Origin: Rhododendron vialii | Lineage: Eukaryota; Streptophyta; Magnoliopsida; Ericales; Ericaceae | DNA length: 64,000 bases | NCBI RefSeq assembly: GCF_030253575.1 | Contig: NC_080567.1 | Span: 37,663,501 to 37,727,500, forward strand | Direction: 5' to 3' | Part shown: piece by piece, positions 50,140 through 61,834 of the stretch | Position numbering within the stretch: position 1 is the stretch's first letter | Layout: each line of letters begins with the position of its first letter | Notes under the pieces: model-generated | Seen by the model: the letters and a program-made list of their open reading frames with translations, nothing else | The model's database searches: none | What the model was told of the DNA's origin: nothing | Made by a program: the position numbers and the translations under genes

Positions 50140-50907
50140 TATTGAATTGTGTCGAACTCATGAACTTTAAATAAACTATCAGAGTTGTTTAATATATGTT
50201 TAAAACACCCAAAAGGGTTCTTGTAAAAAATCAATCATTTGGATATTATCGTTCTTCATCCCTCACAAAGACCAAAAAATGAATTAATCAAGCATTTACT
50301 GATATCCACCTGAGATGAAAGGATAAAAAAACAATTACATTTTTTGTAAACAAATATAACAACTTCGATCATTGGTATGAATTGAGTGTTCTTTTAATTT
50401 ACACCAAATGACGTACCCATGATCGGGTTGATCTTTCTTATATAGTGGGACAGGATCTTCCCGTCATTTTCTCCATCTAGCTGTTAGATCTTGATAAGGC
50501 CCATTGTGTTCAGCCCTTCTAAAATATATGAACGGCATAAGAACAAACAAGAGCATTCCATTAAGGATAGTTGCAACAATCATTATGTGTACCACCCACC
50601 GCAACCTTAGGTGCTTCACTAGTATCATTTTTCGGCTCATACTCCTCTAATGCATGGTTTTTTGCTGGTGCTTAAAGAACTGATGTTCTCTAACGATCCT
50701 CGTGTTTAGTTATTTTTGTATTCCATTTGGGAAGATCTGATGTTTCTCATTTTGTTGTTTGTTTTGGTCTCTGCTCTAATCATCTCCTTATTTGGTTTGT
50801 TTCTTCTATTTTTTCTTATTATTATTAATAATAAATTTCTTGCTCTTTCTCTTTCTAAAGAAAAAAATTAATAATAACATTTTGATAGGATAGCCGGATA
50901 GGAGTAT

Positions 50908-50937
50908 TTTTTTTTTTTTGGTCAAGCGGAATATCTA
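50908..50937 (-). mobile_element. very short LINE 3'-end insertion
   Basis: A T run plus GGTCAAGCGGAATATC, the LINE terminus seen at 27517, flanked by ATAGGAGTATT on both sides (about 50899-50909 and 50936-50946). It looks like an extreme 5'-truncated insertion. Confidence 0.65.
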
Positions 50938-51502
50938 TAGGAGTATTAACTTTGCCATGTCGATCCACTCTTCATTTTCGACTTATTATTACTGCCACAC
51001 GTTCCGAGATGGGCCAGATCCCATCATCGACCTTCCTCAATTCCTTCGCATGAAGAAGCATACAAAATGTGATGGGTAAAGTCTTCAATACACATTCCGT
51101 CAATATGATGATGTCAATTTCGATTTGACCATATCAAAACTCTCCAACATTCGAGCTCCAACACACCCACCGAATAATTATTTACTATTATGTTATGCTT
51201 AAATTGGACAAATGTTTTTTTTTGATGTGAGTACAGGTATCATGACTTGAACTCTTGACATGTCAAATGACACTACAATAGTGCCACCGTTAGGAAATCA
51301 AGCATTGGACAAATGTTATTGGTAAATGTTATGCTTCTCAATAGTTTTGGGTGAATACGGTATGCACCGTTACACCTTCCTTCTGGTAAAATGTTACGCC
51401 AAATGTTAGCAATTGTCTAGGTGAGAGCTCAAATAAAATTACCCTCTTCCCACTCTACCAAAAAAACAGTACCGTAGTGGTAAATATTACTGGCAAAAAT
51501 GA

Positions 51503-51848
51503 TATACGTACCGACCGTGTGTAGGGAAATCGTACCAACAGGCCGCGCCGGGCCATCTCCGGCGACCGAACAGCCGATCCGATTCGAGGCGTCCAAAAAT
51601 TCTAAAAAAAAAATCGAGGGGCCCTTGCGGAAATCAACGGCATCCGATGTGTGTATAGTGCTTGATCTAAACACACTTTTTTCATGTGACCATATACACA
51701 TTGGATGCCGTTGATTCCCGCGAGAGTCCCTCGGTTTTTTTTTTAGAATTTTTGGACAGCTCGGATCGGCTGTCTAGTGACCAGAGACGACCCGACGCTG
51801 CCGGTCGATACGATTTCCCTACAAATCTTATCGGTACACATAGCATGA
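51503..51848. mobile_element. foldback element with ~150-bp inverted arms
   Basis: The arms 51503-51660 and about 51690-51848 are inverted copies: GTAGGGAAATCGTA pairs with TACGATTTCCCTAC, CAGCCGATCCGA with TCGGATCGGCTG, and AATCAACGGCATCC with GGATGCCGTTGATT. The centre is a short TGTGTATA-type loop. Its GC-rich arms stand out from the AT-rich surroundings. No TSD was settled, so the superfamily is open. Confidence 0.85.
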
Positions 51849-52699
51849 CTCATATTACTGGTGCACATTGTACGCTAGTGTGCACAATAGACACTCCCTT
51901 TGTCAACCTTAGAAATGGTCTATATTTTCCACTCTATTTTTTCCAAAATAAGTGGGAAAAAATAAAAACAGCAATTTAGATCGAAGGAATTACAACAGTG
52001 TGGTTGGAGACGTTTTGAGTGGATCTCCAAAATCTTTATAGTATAATCTATCGTCGTTGAATGTCTAAAATGCGGTGCACCTCTCTCAAGCTACTACTTT
52101 TTTCTAGCAACTGTTCGAATAAGGCTCATTCTGATTTTGCATTTAGGAAGGAAAAACCCTTCATACGATTTCCATTCCTTCCAAATAAAGACCTCTAATA
52201 AGTATTTATTTTTTAAATTAAATGTGATATTTTGTAAGAGAATTATCTGTTTCATAAAGCGGGCAAAAAAATAAGTACTTAAAAAAAAGAATCTTGGAGA
52301 AACAGGATTTGGGTGCAAGTTATGAAAAGTTTATTAGTATTTTACAAGAGCGTTCTATTACGAATATACTGCAACCAATTTATTGAACTCTTCATTAAGA
52401 TTGAAAAGATGAATTCGTTTATGTAAAAACTGTCTAAGAGAGTACTAGAAATATGTTACTAACAAAATTATTTTGAAAAAGTTTATCTTATTAACAACCT
52501 TAGAGCATCACTATGGTCTGTTTGGCCAACCTAGTAATACATTTTGTATAGAATGGACTCTGTCAAATTGCATTTATGAAAAAATGAACGGAAATATATA
52601 TATATATATATAATACAAAAATCACCTTTGAATAAATTTTTGGAATTTTGATTATACTTTTACTCACAATTTTTCTTACAAAATATTTTCGGTATCTAT

Positions 52700-53830
52700 C
52701 ATCCAAAAGAGCAACACGACTATTATCATCATGTAGCCAAACATGGTAACTATTCAATACACTGGGATTATCATGTTACGTTATTCACAACTGTTACACA
52801 ATAAATTATGTAACAATAAATTTAACAGGTAAGACATGATAATACATAAACTAAATTAAATGAAAGAGGGGCAAAGAGGTCCACCCTTGTGTGTTTTTTT
52901 GACTTTTCACTAAAAAAGCTAAGGCCGCACACACTTACACAAACGTGCTTGCATAGTCACTCACAGTACGGTGTGTGTGGGTTTCATGTGCATTACAAAT
53001 AACTGCAAAGATGTTTGTATAAACGTGCAATGTATGTGGGCTTCTTATGAGTTAAGTATGTAATTAAGCACTTAATTGAGTGGATTGGAATTTATTGTTG
53101 CCAATGTAGACACATCCACGTTTACTCATGCTGTGTTATTGCCTATGTGAAGTGGATTTTATAATATCACGACTATTATCCTCATGCAACCAAACGTGGC
53201 AATTATTATTCAATACATTGGGAGCATCATGTTACGTTGTTCACAGTTGTTCACGATAAATTTAGCAGGTAAGACATGATAATACATATATATACTAAAT
53301 AAAAGAGCAACAAAAAGATCCACCTAACGTGTTTTATGTAATTAAGCAATTAACTAAGAGGAGTGGAATTTATTGTTGCCAATGTAGACACATCAACGTT
53401 TATTCATTACACTAGGAGTATCATGCTGCGTTATTGCTTAAGTGAGGTGGATTTTGTGATACCACGACTATTATCATCATGCAACCAAACATGGTAATCG
53501 TTCAATACACTGGAAGTATCATACTATTATGTTACGTTGTTCACAACTGTTCACAATAAATTACGTAACGATAAATTTAACATGTAAGACATGATAATGC
53601 ATATATATACTAAAAGAAAGAGAGACAAAGAGGTCCACCTTATGTGTTATGATTTTTCAACAAAAAAGCTAAGGCCGCACACACTTATACAATCGTACTA
53701 GCATAGTCACTCACAATACAACGTGTGTGGGTTTCACGTGCATTACGAATACGTGCAAAGATGTTTGTATGAGCATGCAATATACGTGGGCTTCACGTGC
53801 ATTAATTATTAGTGTATGTATAACTTTCTT
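52700..53830. repeat. tandem triplication, units of about 300-450 bp
   Basis: Three copies start near 52715, 53165 and 53465 with ACTATTATC(A/C)TCATG(C/T)A and continue through CATGTTACGTTGTTCACA and GTAAGACATGATAAT to a GGTCCACC block. Copies 1 and 3 also share AAAAAAGCTAAGGCCGCACA and a TGTGTGGGTTTCA(T/C)GTGCAT end. Non-coding and diverged, so not recent. Confidence 0.8.
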
Positions 53831-54441
53831 TTAATAAAGTGGGTCCCTTTGTCTTTTTTTGGGACACGTTAGAAATACATTAATAATAAGAAGAATCGAA
53901 GAGTACAATTGTGTTATCGCCGTTACAATAATTAAGACACGTCAACGATGAGCGAAGACCAAATTAGAATCTACGGAACAAAACACTGTAGGTATAATTG
54001 TGTGTTGTGGAATTATGGGTGTGTTTTTTTAGCGCTTCTCTGTTTCACATACCAAAGACGTGGAGTTACCGAACACATTTGGTCAAAGGGAAAAAAAGAC
54101 TGTACCAAAGAACGTAGCATGACACCATAACAGTGAGGTTTGAACCTTCCACCACGTTCCGAATGAACTGAAAATGGAAAAATTACAGTGTTCGGTTAAG
54201 CAGTTTTTACGCCTTGTAGTACCAAAACCCTCTTCGATCTAGGAGGACTCGGTACATGATGTATTGATGTTGATAGCTGATGGAGGGGATCGAGGAGGGG
54301 CGTGAAATAGGAAAATTATTCATTACAACACGTGTTGTTTTAATGTTCACAATCCTCTTCTAGTGGTCGTGGGCACCGACATGTGTTGTTTTAATATTTT
54401 TTTATTCATTACATATTTTTGTGAAATTCAGTACTAAAATA

Positions 54442-54681
54442 TTCCCTCAGTTTTAATTTGTTAATCTAACTTCGAAAATCTAATTTTTTGAAGGAACATA
54501 ATGATTACATCTAAAAATATACAATTTTTTTATAACATTTATCCTTAACTTTTTTTTAAAAAGTTACTTTCCACTAAAGAAAAGGTAATAAGAGAAAATC
54601 GATTTAATTAAAGTCAACTAGACAAATATTTTGAGATACTTAAAAGTTAAAAAATGAACAAACAAATTGAGACTGAAAAAA
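54442..54681. mobile_element. Stowaway-like MITE
   Basis: About 240 bp between TA dinucleotides. Left end TTCCCTCAGTTTTAATTTGT; right end ACAAACAAATTGAGACTGAA is its inverted copy. Non-coding. Confidence 0.75.
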
Positions 54682-54982
54682 TACATAGCTAATAATACAA
54701 AAATACGTGATGAGTAAATGGTATTGGACAGCACGTTACAGACTCAAGAGAACTGAATAGTTACTCTTGAAATATCCACCAGTAATCCCTCCATGGAAAA
54801 AAAGTTCTTATTTGTAAGGTACGTGATACAAATCTAAAAGCTCTCACTGTCCAGTTGCACCTCAACTCCAGCTCTCTATCTCTCTCTCAATCGTTTTTCT
54901 TGAATATAATAATAAAAACCTTCAATCTGGACTCTTGTAGGAATAGCTTCCCAAAGTCTTTTTCATCACAAACCCTAGCTGT

Positions 54983-55008
54983 CTCGCTCTCTCTCTCTCT
55001 CTCTCTCT
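54983..55008 (+). repeat. (CT)n tract in the leader of the MEI2-like gene
   Basis: About 12 CT units ending just before CTTCCATGG, the start-codon context. Confidence 0.9.
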
Positions 55009-55011
55009 TCC

Positions 55012-58000
55012 ATGGCTGCCTCCAGGGGTTTGAACCCACGAGCACCGGCGTACATACCGCTATCCTCCACTACTCAAAGCCCTTTCACAAACTGCCCGCC
55101 ACTGCCGCCACACATCCACCACTTCCCTTTCTCATCTCCACCACCACCGCCTTCTTTCTTTCCCACCGCCTCCCAATCTCCACAACTCCACCCCCAATCA
55201 CCTCTTTACACCACCCCCTACCCCATCCATCCACCGCCTCCTCCGCCGCCACGGGTGGTTGAACCTCCACAGGTTGTTCCGAGTACTGTGGGCGCTGAAA
55301 CGGGGAGAATCGGAGGTCCAAGGAGGAGGCCTAGAGCAGTAACCTGTGGTAGTAGGGGTATTACCAGTGGGTTCAGATCATCACGACACCACCACCAAAA
55401 GGAGCCCAATTTTGGCGGGAGTTTTAACAACAGCAATAATAAGTTTGGAAATACTTCTAGGGCTGGTAGTAGTAGTAGAAACTGGGAAAGGAGGAGAGGG
55501 TCAACTTTAAAGAAGCATGAGGTGTTACCTCTCTCTCATTGTGAAGAGAAAACTACTGTGATGATCAAGAACATTCCCAAACTCTACAGGTATATTATGT
55601 TTTTCTTCCTTCTTTTAAGTACTAGTAAAATACTACTTCTAGCTGGTATTGTTTTTAAAAAACATTTAGCCTAAATTCTGAAGCGATTTTGGGTGTTTTG
55701 TTAACGCGTCTAACGATATCGAACGAAGCTCATTTTTTACAGAGACCTTAAACGATATATTTTGAACAAAATGAGCGGCTCTGATCATCTTTGCGCGACC
55801 CGAGGCGGAACTGCTGTGCACGAATCATTTCTGTGTTGGATATTAGTAGTATATGTCCCCATTTAGTTGTTTTTTTATTGGCATCCAATTTTTTTTGTTG
55901 GCCTGCAATAAAGGTTATTTTTCTGTATCCAGATTTTCCTTTTTTAGAAGAAAGTGAGCCGGAAAAAAGAAGAAGAAGAAGAAAGCGAGCCAGGCCCAGG
56001 GTTTAGGATTTATATGAGTTAATTAGTACTCCATCCCTCCCTTTTTGTGTCCCAGGCCAAGGGTCTTGTGTTCCACCAGCTGAAATATTCAATCGAGTAC
56101 TACTTAAATACTCCTAAATGCCTGTTTCTTGAATTAAATGTGATGTATTGCGAAAGAATGACTATCTCGTAAAGTGAAATTAAATACTTAAACAAAAAAC
56201 CCTCAGCGAAACGAAACGGGGCTAAGTTCTTGCCTTTTGCCAAGAAAAGGAAAATCTGTGTGAGAATTAAGTTGCGTGTAGTGTGTAAATTAAAAAACCA
56301 GTACAGTACTTTACGTGATACGGGGTTATGACCAGAATCAAATGGGTATGTAGAATTAAATTTTGAGGAACCTTTTCTTGGGTTATGATTACTTTCAATG
56401 GTAGGCTGGTAGCCTAGCTAATCCTAAGTGATTTATTGTTGTAAAGTTTTTCCATGTGGTGCCAATATTATTAGTGATTTCTTGGAACTAATTTTTTTTT
56501 TTTGGAATTTATATAATTTTGAAAGTGGGGAGTTGCTGTTGAAGTTTCTTGATGAGCACTGCATGTTGGAGAATCAAAAGAGGGAGGAGAATTCGGCGGA
56601 AGAAGATCGTACGGTCTCGGCTTTCGATTTTATGTATTTGCCTATAGATTTCAGGTAATAAAAAGATTTGAGATTTATTATTAGGTTTTAATTTTCTAAA
56701 AGTAGCGTTGGGTGTTGAATAAATTAATTTGGTGCGTGCAGTACTGGGTGTAGCAGGGGGTTTGCGTTTGTAAATTTCACAGAAGCAAGAGCAGTGTGGA
56801 AGTTCTTGAGAGCGTGCAATAGAAAGACTTGGGACTTGTTCCAATCCCCCAAGATCTGCGAGATAGTCTGTGCTAAGATCCAGGTATGGTAGTAGTATAT
56901 GCCACTCTCTCTCTCTCTCTCTGTATATGTATATGTTTATGCATGGCTGCTACTCATGATTGTACAAATTAGGTCATCATAACCCTACCTTATACAGTAT
57001 AAGCAAGTACTGCAAATTAAACAAATACAGTATATAAGTAGTATATAGGTAAGTAGAAATACATATACACTTTAGTCTTTATACGTACGGGCCGGGGGAT
57101 AGACAGAAATTAGAGTTGGATGTGTGAATGTAGTGTTTTTTTGGTCAAGACAAGACTTACTTGGGTAATGAAAAAATTGTTGAAATTTTTAGTCATCTTC
57201 TTGTATGGGAGTAGTAAATTCATAATCTGGAAAGAAAATTTAGAATTTGACAATATGACTGAAGGATCAATGTGGTTTGTTCTCCTGGGGGCCCTAAAGC
57301 TTTTTTCCTCTCTTTGTGCATGGTTTCAGTGGCGGAGTTATTGTGGGGTCAGGTGAGGCTCCCTTTCCACCTAGTTTTTACTATTTTTTAGAGTATAGTT
57401 TGCATATTCTTGGTAGGTATCTATAAAAAAAAAAATTACTACTACAAAATTTCAACCGTAATTCGAAAAACAATCTTCATTTGGAGCTAGCACAGCACAT
57501 TATGATAAATGATATTGTGCGATAATATTATTGTGCGTCATTGGATGTTATTTTAGCAACAATATCTAGAGATTAATTCTTCAATTTATCAAATTATTTC
57601 ATTAAAAGTCGAAAGTGTGGATTTAATCTTACTCCGCAACTGCACGATTTTAAATAAATTTCTCTCTAATTACAATTCATATTTTTTTATCAATCTATCT
57701 ACACCCATTACTTCAAAATAGGGTATAGTTCGGTTTGGGCTTTGAAAGAAGTTTTTAAGAGTAATGAGTGGAGAGAAATAGATAGAAAATTTATTGGGAG
57801 CCATACTCAAAAGTTTTAAGTCCCCCAAATGAACAAGAGATTCATTCTCTTCATGCTCTTAACCTGTACTAAAATAGAAAATTTATTGGGTGCCGTGTGC
57901 AAAAGTTTTAAGTCCCCCAAACAAACAAGAGATTAATTCTCTTAATGCTCTTAACCTGTGCTAAAATACTACAAAATTTATTGGAGGCCGTGCATAAAAG

Positions 58001-58749
58001 TTTTAAGGCCCCGTTCCGCAACGCAAAAAAAAGTTCTTATTTTTTAAAAAGGCTATTTCAAGCTAAAAAATTATGGACTTATTGAAATTTAAAAATATGC
58101 AATATGGATCTTGTTTGAAAGATCTCATCGAAATCTTTTATACGATGCAAAAAAATTTGAAAATTTATTTTTTATTTTACATTGTTTTTGAGTTTGAAAA
58201 TGTGAAATAAACTGTTTATTTTTTAAGAAGGTTTCTGAAACGGAGCCTAAGACCTCCAAATGAACAAGAGATTAATTCTCTTCATGCTCTTAATCTGTAC
58301 TTTTATTTTAGAAAATACCCATATATTCATATAACTACATTGAAACAAGTTGGCAAATGTGTTGTAATAAAAATTTTCAGTACTAGTTATTTAGTACAGC
58401 TTTAATGCAGGACTTTTTTGCACAAATTTTTTTTTTCTTTTTGGTAGTAAATAAGAGAAGTAGTACAATATGAGATATCTTTCGTGGACATGTTTCATTT
58501 TTCATGTATCATAGCATTTCTCAGTAAATAATTAAACTTGGTTCTGATAAAAAAAATAAAATTAAACTTGGTTGTTCTTTGAAGGGAAAAGAGGCACTGG
58601 TGAACCATTTTGCGAAGTCCACGTTCCGATGCGAATCGGACGAGTTTCTACCCGTTTGTTTCAGCCCGCCAAGGGACGGGTCCGGCACTGAGTTGGTAGA
58701 AGAAACCCGGATTGGGAAACGTATAGCCTCCACCACACCAAATGTATAA
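55012..58749 (+). CDS. MCT1: MEI2 C-terminal-RRM-only-like RNA-binding protein (MCT type)
   Basis: Exons 55012-55589, 56526-56654, 56742-56883 and 58585-58749 join in phase to 337 residues. The N-terminal 100 residues are rich in Pro, Ser and His. From about residue 180 the MEI2-type C-terminal RRM follows: TTVMIKNIP, then [43 protein letters not shown] and [14 protein letters not shown], ending [18 protein letters not shown]. This order is typical of plant MEI2-like, terminal-ear-like and MCT proteins. Only one RRM is present, so it is closest to the short MCT class, which may regulate RNA in meristems or growth. The N-terminal [11 protein letters not shown] resembles a PAM2 motif (poly(A)-binding-protein contact). 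The exon 2 acceptor GAAAG|TGGGG is chosen because it keeps the phase. The gene symbol is by family, not proven orthology. Confidence 0.9.
57788..58310. repeat. three-copy ~95-bp tandem repeat in MEI2-like intron 3, third copy split by a MITE
   Basis: Units near 57788, 57885 and 57978 share AAATTTATTGG, AAAAGTTTTAAG and GAACAAGAGATTAATTCTCT. The third is interrupted at 58007-58247 by a MITE and resumes at ACCTCCAAATGAAC. Confidence 0.85.
58007..58247. mobile_element. PIF/Harbinger-like MITE in MEI2-like intron 3
   Basis: Inverted ends GGCCCCGTTCCGC and GAAACGGAGCC with a TAA duplication (58004-58006 and 58248-58250). Neighbouring repeat units provide the empty site. Same family as 26092-26329. 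Confidence 0.88.
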
Positions 58750-58797
58750 GCAACGTCCAACAAGCTGCACTGCAATAATATTGGCAGAATCACCACC

Positions 58798-58798
<1 letters not shown>

Positions 58799-58836
<38 letters not shown>
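58799..58836. repeat. (CT)n microsatellite in the 3' UTR of the MEI2-like gene
   Basis: About 19 CT units, 50 bp after the stop codon. Confidence 0.95.
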
Positions 58837-58838
<2 letters not shown>

Positions 58839-58839
58839 G

Positions 58840-59654
58840 ATTTCATTTACTGACGTATGACTACTATTAAACTTTCAATCAAGCGGTGGTAGTGGTAGCA
58901 AAATGAGGGGTTTTCAGTAGGGGTAGAAGACAGCAGTTGGTGATGGGCTCTGCTTCCCGTATCAGTACTTGAGAGTTTTTAGGGTTTAGAGAAGACTTGA
59001 GAGACAATGTATCATGTTATAGACTAATAGGGGTAGGGTTAAACTTGGATTTTATTTCCAAAGAGAGGAGAGAGAGGGTGGATATTGGCACCTGGGCTGG
59101 GATTTTATAATCATTAGGTAAGTTGATCAGGCAGGTGGTGGGGTCCACCCTTTCAATAGTTGCATGTGGGGGCCATGTATACTTTATACAGTATATGCAT
59201 GTTGTATTGTGTGGAGTTACATGTACTATGTGTATCCGGAGACCTCGTTTGGTGGCAATGCAAGAAAACTGCTGTGAAATTGTTACTACTAGCTTTTTCT
59301 TTGAACTGAGAATTATTACTACTACTACTACTACACTAGCTGAGTTTATTTTAGGTTTGTCTTGATCCAGAAAAGTGATTTGCCTATAATTATGATTTGT
59401 TCAAATGATCAGGATTAGCAGGCCAAGAAAAAACTATAAGTCCCAAAGCCAAATGGAGGAAGACAATGCCACATTCACATTCACAATAAGGGTGGATCGC
59501 GTATACACTATGCACCCAGTGTGTGGGTCCCATCTTTATTGTAAGTATGGGTGTGTGAATTGGTGTGTAAATGGGTGTGGTGTTAGAATTATTGATGTAA
59601 AAATGACACGTGACCGATGGTTCATTTCAAACTAAAAATAACAGTTATTCCTTG
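58840..59654. other. 3' flank of the MEI2-like gene
   Basis: Probable 3' UTR and intergenic DNA, no gene seen. A purine-rich GAGAGGAGAGAGAGG stretch lies near 59060 and a short ACT repeat near 59320. Confidence 0.6.
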
Positions 59655-61834
59655 TGTCACGCCCTCGATTTTCAACATAAATTAACAATACCATTTGAAA
59701 TACAAAGTCCTCACAATCGTACGTACAATACCCCAAAATACAATACAATTTCCGATTCAATAAATTGGTCTACGAATACAATCTTTCAAAGTAGGAATTT
59801 CATAACAAAGTCGTTTGTTATACAAGAATAAAGTACTCTCCAAAATAGCTTTAATCGATAATGTCAGCATGCACTCCAAGTACTCCATGACCATGACCAT
59901 GACCTGCAATGAACCTGAAGTGGTAGGTTGAGCAAACACGTGCCCAGTAGAGAAATCTACACAACTATTATATACGAATGGAATGACAGGTGGAATGAAT
60001 AACAGAAGCAAGGTACGGTATCTCAAATGAAGAAACGAAACACAACTAGTAATTTTCCCAAGGTCGAAGACATAAATGAAGTACCGTGACTACACACCAA
60101 AACTCTAATTCAACCACGAGGACTTACTATCTATATGATTTTCTCATGACTACCACTGTTCCTCATATCACTTTGAATCACCAATCCGATATCTTGACTT
60201 ATGAAACTATCGTAATCAAAGAATCGCAACACCAATGTCTTTCGTATCACTTACTTACACTTTCACAATGATAGCCCATTTCCATTCACATCGTGTCACA
60301 ATTTCCTCATCATTCTGTATCATGAGCAAAAGCTCCTGTCGGGCCAATTAAGAAATCCCGATACTCCCCACCAGTTCCGTCCTCACTGATGGAGCTAATT
60401 CAAGTCACACATCAAAGGTCACCATACCACAATTCCTTCGATATACTTTACAATTTAGCCATTCATCTCAGTCACATATAATGAATTCACAACAAAAACT
60501 CATTCACATAGAAGTAGTACAGATAATTTCATCTCAATCAACTCGCAATCGTTACATTAGTAGTTTCTCATCACCATACAAGCACTCACACATCAAAAGA
60601 TAAACTCTCACAACGAGTTCATAGATTTCCACCTTGCAACTCGCAAAATCGTATAAGTTACGCAAGAGGTGTACCACATATCAAACACAAGGAAATGTCT
60701 CATGTATCCATGCCTAGCGTTGTTTAACTCAAAGAAATATTCTATGTGTTCGTTTTTCACTTCGCATGTCAACACATACAACCTTCGGCCACCTATACTC
60801 CTTATATTCTCTAAACCCTCGTTTCGGTGTCAAACGACTCATACGGAACCCAACGACCACTACCAAGCGTTAAGAATACCACTAGCCTCGTCAAACCATT
60901 CAACTAGTACTCAGGGGAACCTAAGAACACCCATGTTTCACCCAAACGATTCTAAGGAAAAAGGATTTCCCAACGTATACGAACATATCTATCTTATTTT
61001 GGCTGCCAAATCTTATCGGTTAAGAATTGGAAGATGAGACCACCACCATTGGAAAGTACATTTCCGGTACATGAATTTCGATATAAAATTTGCCCAAAAC
61101 AGAGTTCGGATGAAAAAGTTATGCCCGTTCGAAGTTTTGCCAAAATGCTGAATTTTTCATTTCCTACCGGTAGGACACAATTTCCTACCGGTAGGAGACC
61201 ACGATTTCACGAAAATGACATTACTGGACAGCTTTTCTACCGGTAGGACCAAAACTCCTACCGGTAGGACCTGGGTTTTCAGTGCACGATTTTCAGACTC
61301 CATCAGAACATTTCTAACAACGAAAACAACGATCTAAGGCACGATTCAAACACCAAATCAACACATACACACATAATAGAAATGAGAAATCCCTACCTCA
61401 AGGGTTTTGAGTAAAACCCGACCCTTTGACCCAGTCAACCGTAGCTCCACGAGGTCCGATCATGATTTTTCTTGGATATTCGGAAAGCCCGTACTCCGAA
61501 TAGCAACTTTAATACTCGGGTTTTGTCCGGAATCTCACCCTAGGTGAATGAAATCGAAGAGAGAAGAGAGGAGAGAAAGTTTCGGAGGAGAGGAGAGAGA
61601 GACAGCCGTGAGAGAATGAGAGAATAGAGAGGAGAAATAATTCTCCTGGGAAGAATTATAGAAGTGGGGAGCAATCCCCCGCTTCTCGCACCACACACTC
61701 ACACATGCACCTCTCACATAATTACCTTTATATCCTTTTACGAACACGTCACCCCGAATATCCGTACTGTCTATTTAGACGGGCCGTACGTTTATAAAAG
61801 AAAAAATATAACCTCAAAAATACGGGTCTCTACA
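59655..61834 (-). mobile_element. 2.18-kb LTR of a minus-strand Ty3/gypsy-like retrotransposon
   Basis: On + it starts TGTCACGCCCTCGATTTTC and ends GGGTCTCTACA (TG...CA). Immediately to the right is the complement of a polypurine tract (TCCTTCCCTCC) and CGTCCCCGAAATT, the usual sequence before the 3' LTR in plant Ty3/gypsy elements. The element is therefore inverted and this is its 3' LTR. The outer 5-bp flank is CCTTG; the partner lies outside the window. It contains four palindromes of type CTACCGGTAG at 61164-61270. Confidence 0.8.
61164..61270. repeat. four copies of the palindrome (C)CTACCGGTAGG in the LTR
   Basis: Copies near 61166, 61182, 61236 and 61258, the first pair spaced by about 20 bp and the second pair by about 21 bp. 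Three are full 12-bp palindromes and one is an 11-base version. Confidence 0.9.

Larger units (their letters stand above)
47924..54850. other. 7-kb gene-poor intergenic region
   Basis: No credible gene on either strand; the few short open frames lack family features. It holds several small transposons listed separately. Near 48899-48970 the text GGTTTGGCCAAGTGGTCTTC matches the box A of a tRNA-derived SINE followed by a T run; a degenerate SINE fragment is likely. Confidence 0.7.

Noticed and set aside
51499-51979. Open frames with similar peptides on both strands
   Set aside because: They mirror each other because they lie on the arms of the foldback element.
54855-55262. Overlapping 135-codon frame before the MEI2-like gene
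   Set aside because: Runs through the CT leader and the Pro-rich coding part in another frame; the ATG at 55012 leads in phase to the RRM exons.
56026-56230. Further MITE (TACTCCATCCCTCCC start, GAAACGGGGCT end)
   Set aside because: The two ends do not pair with each other and look like parts of two different families.
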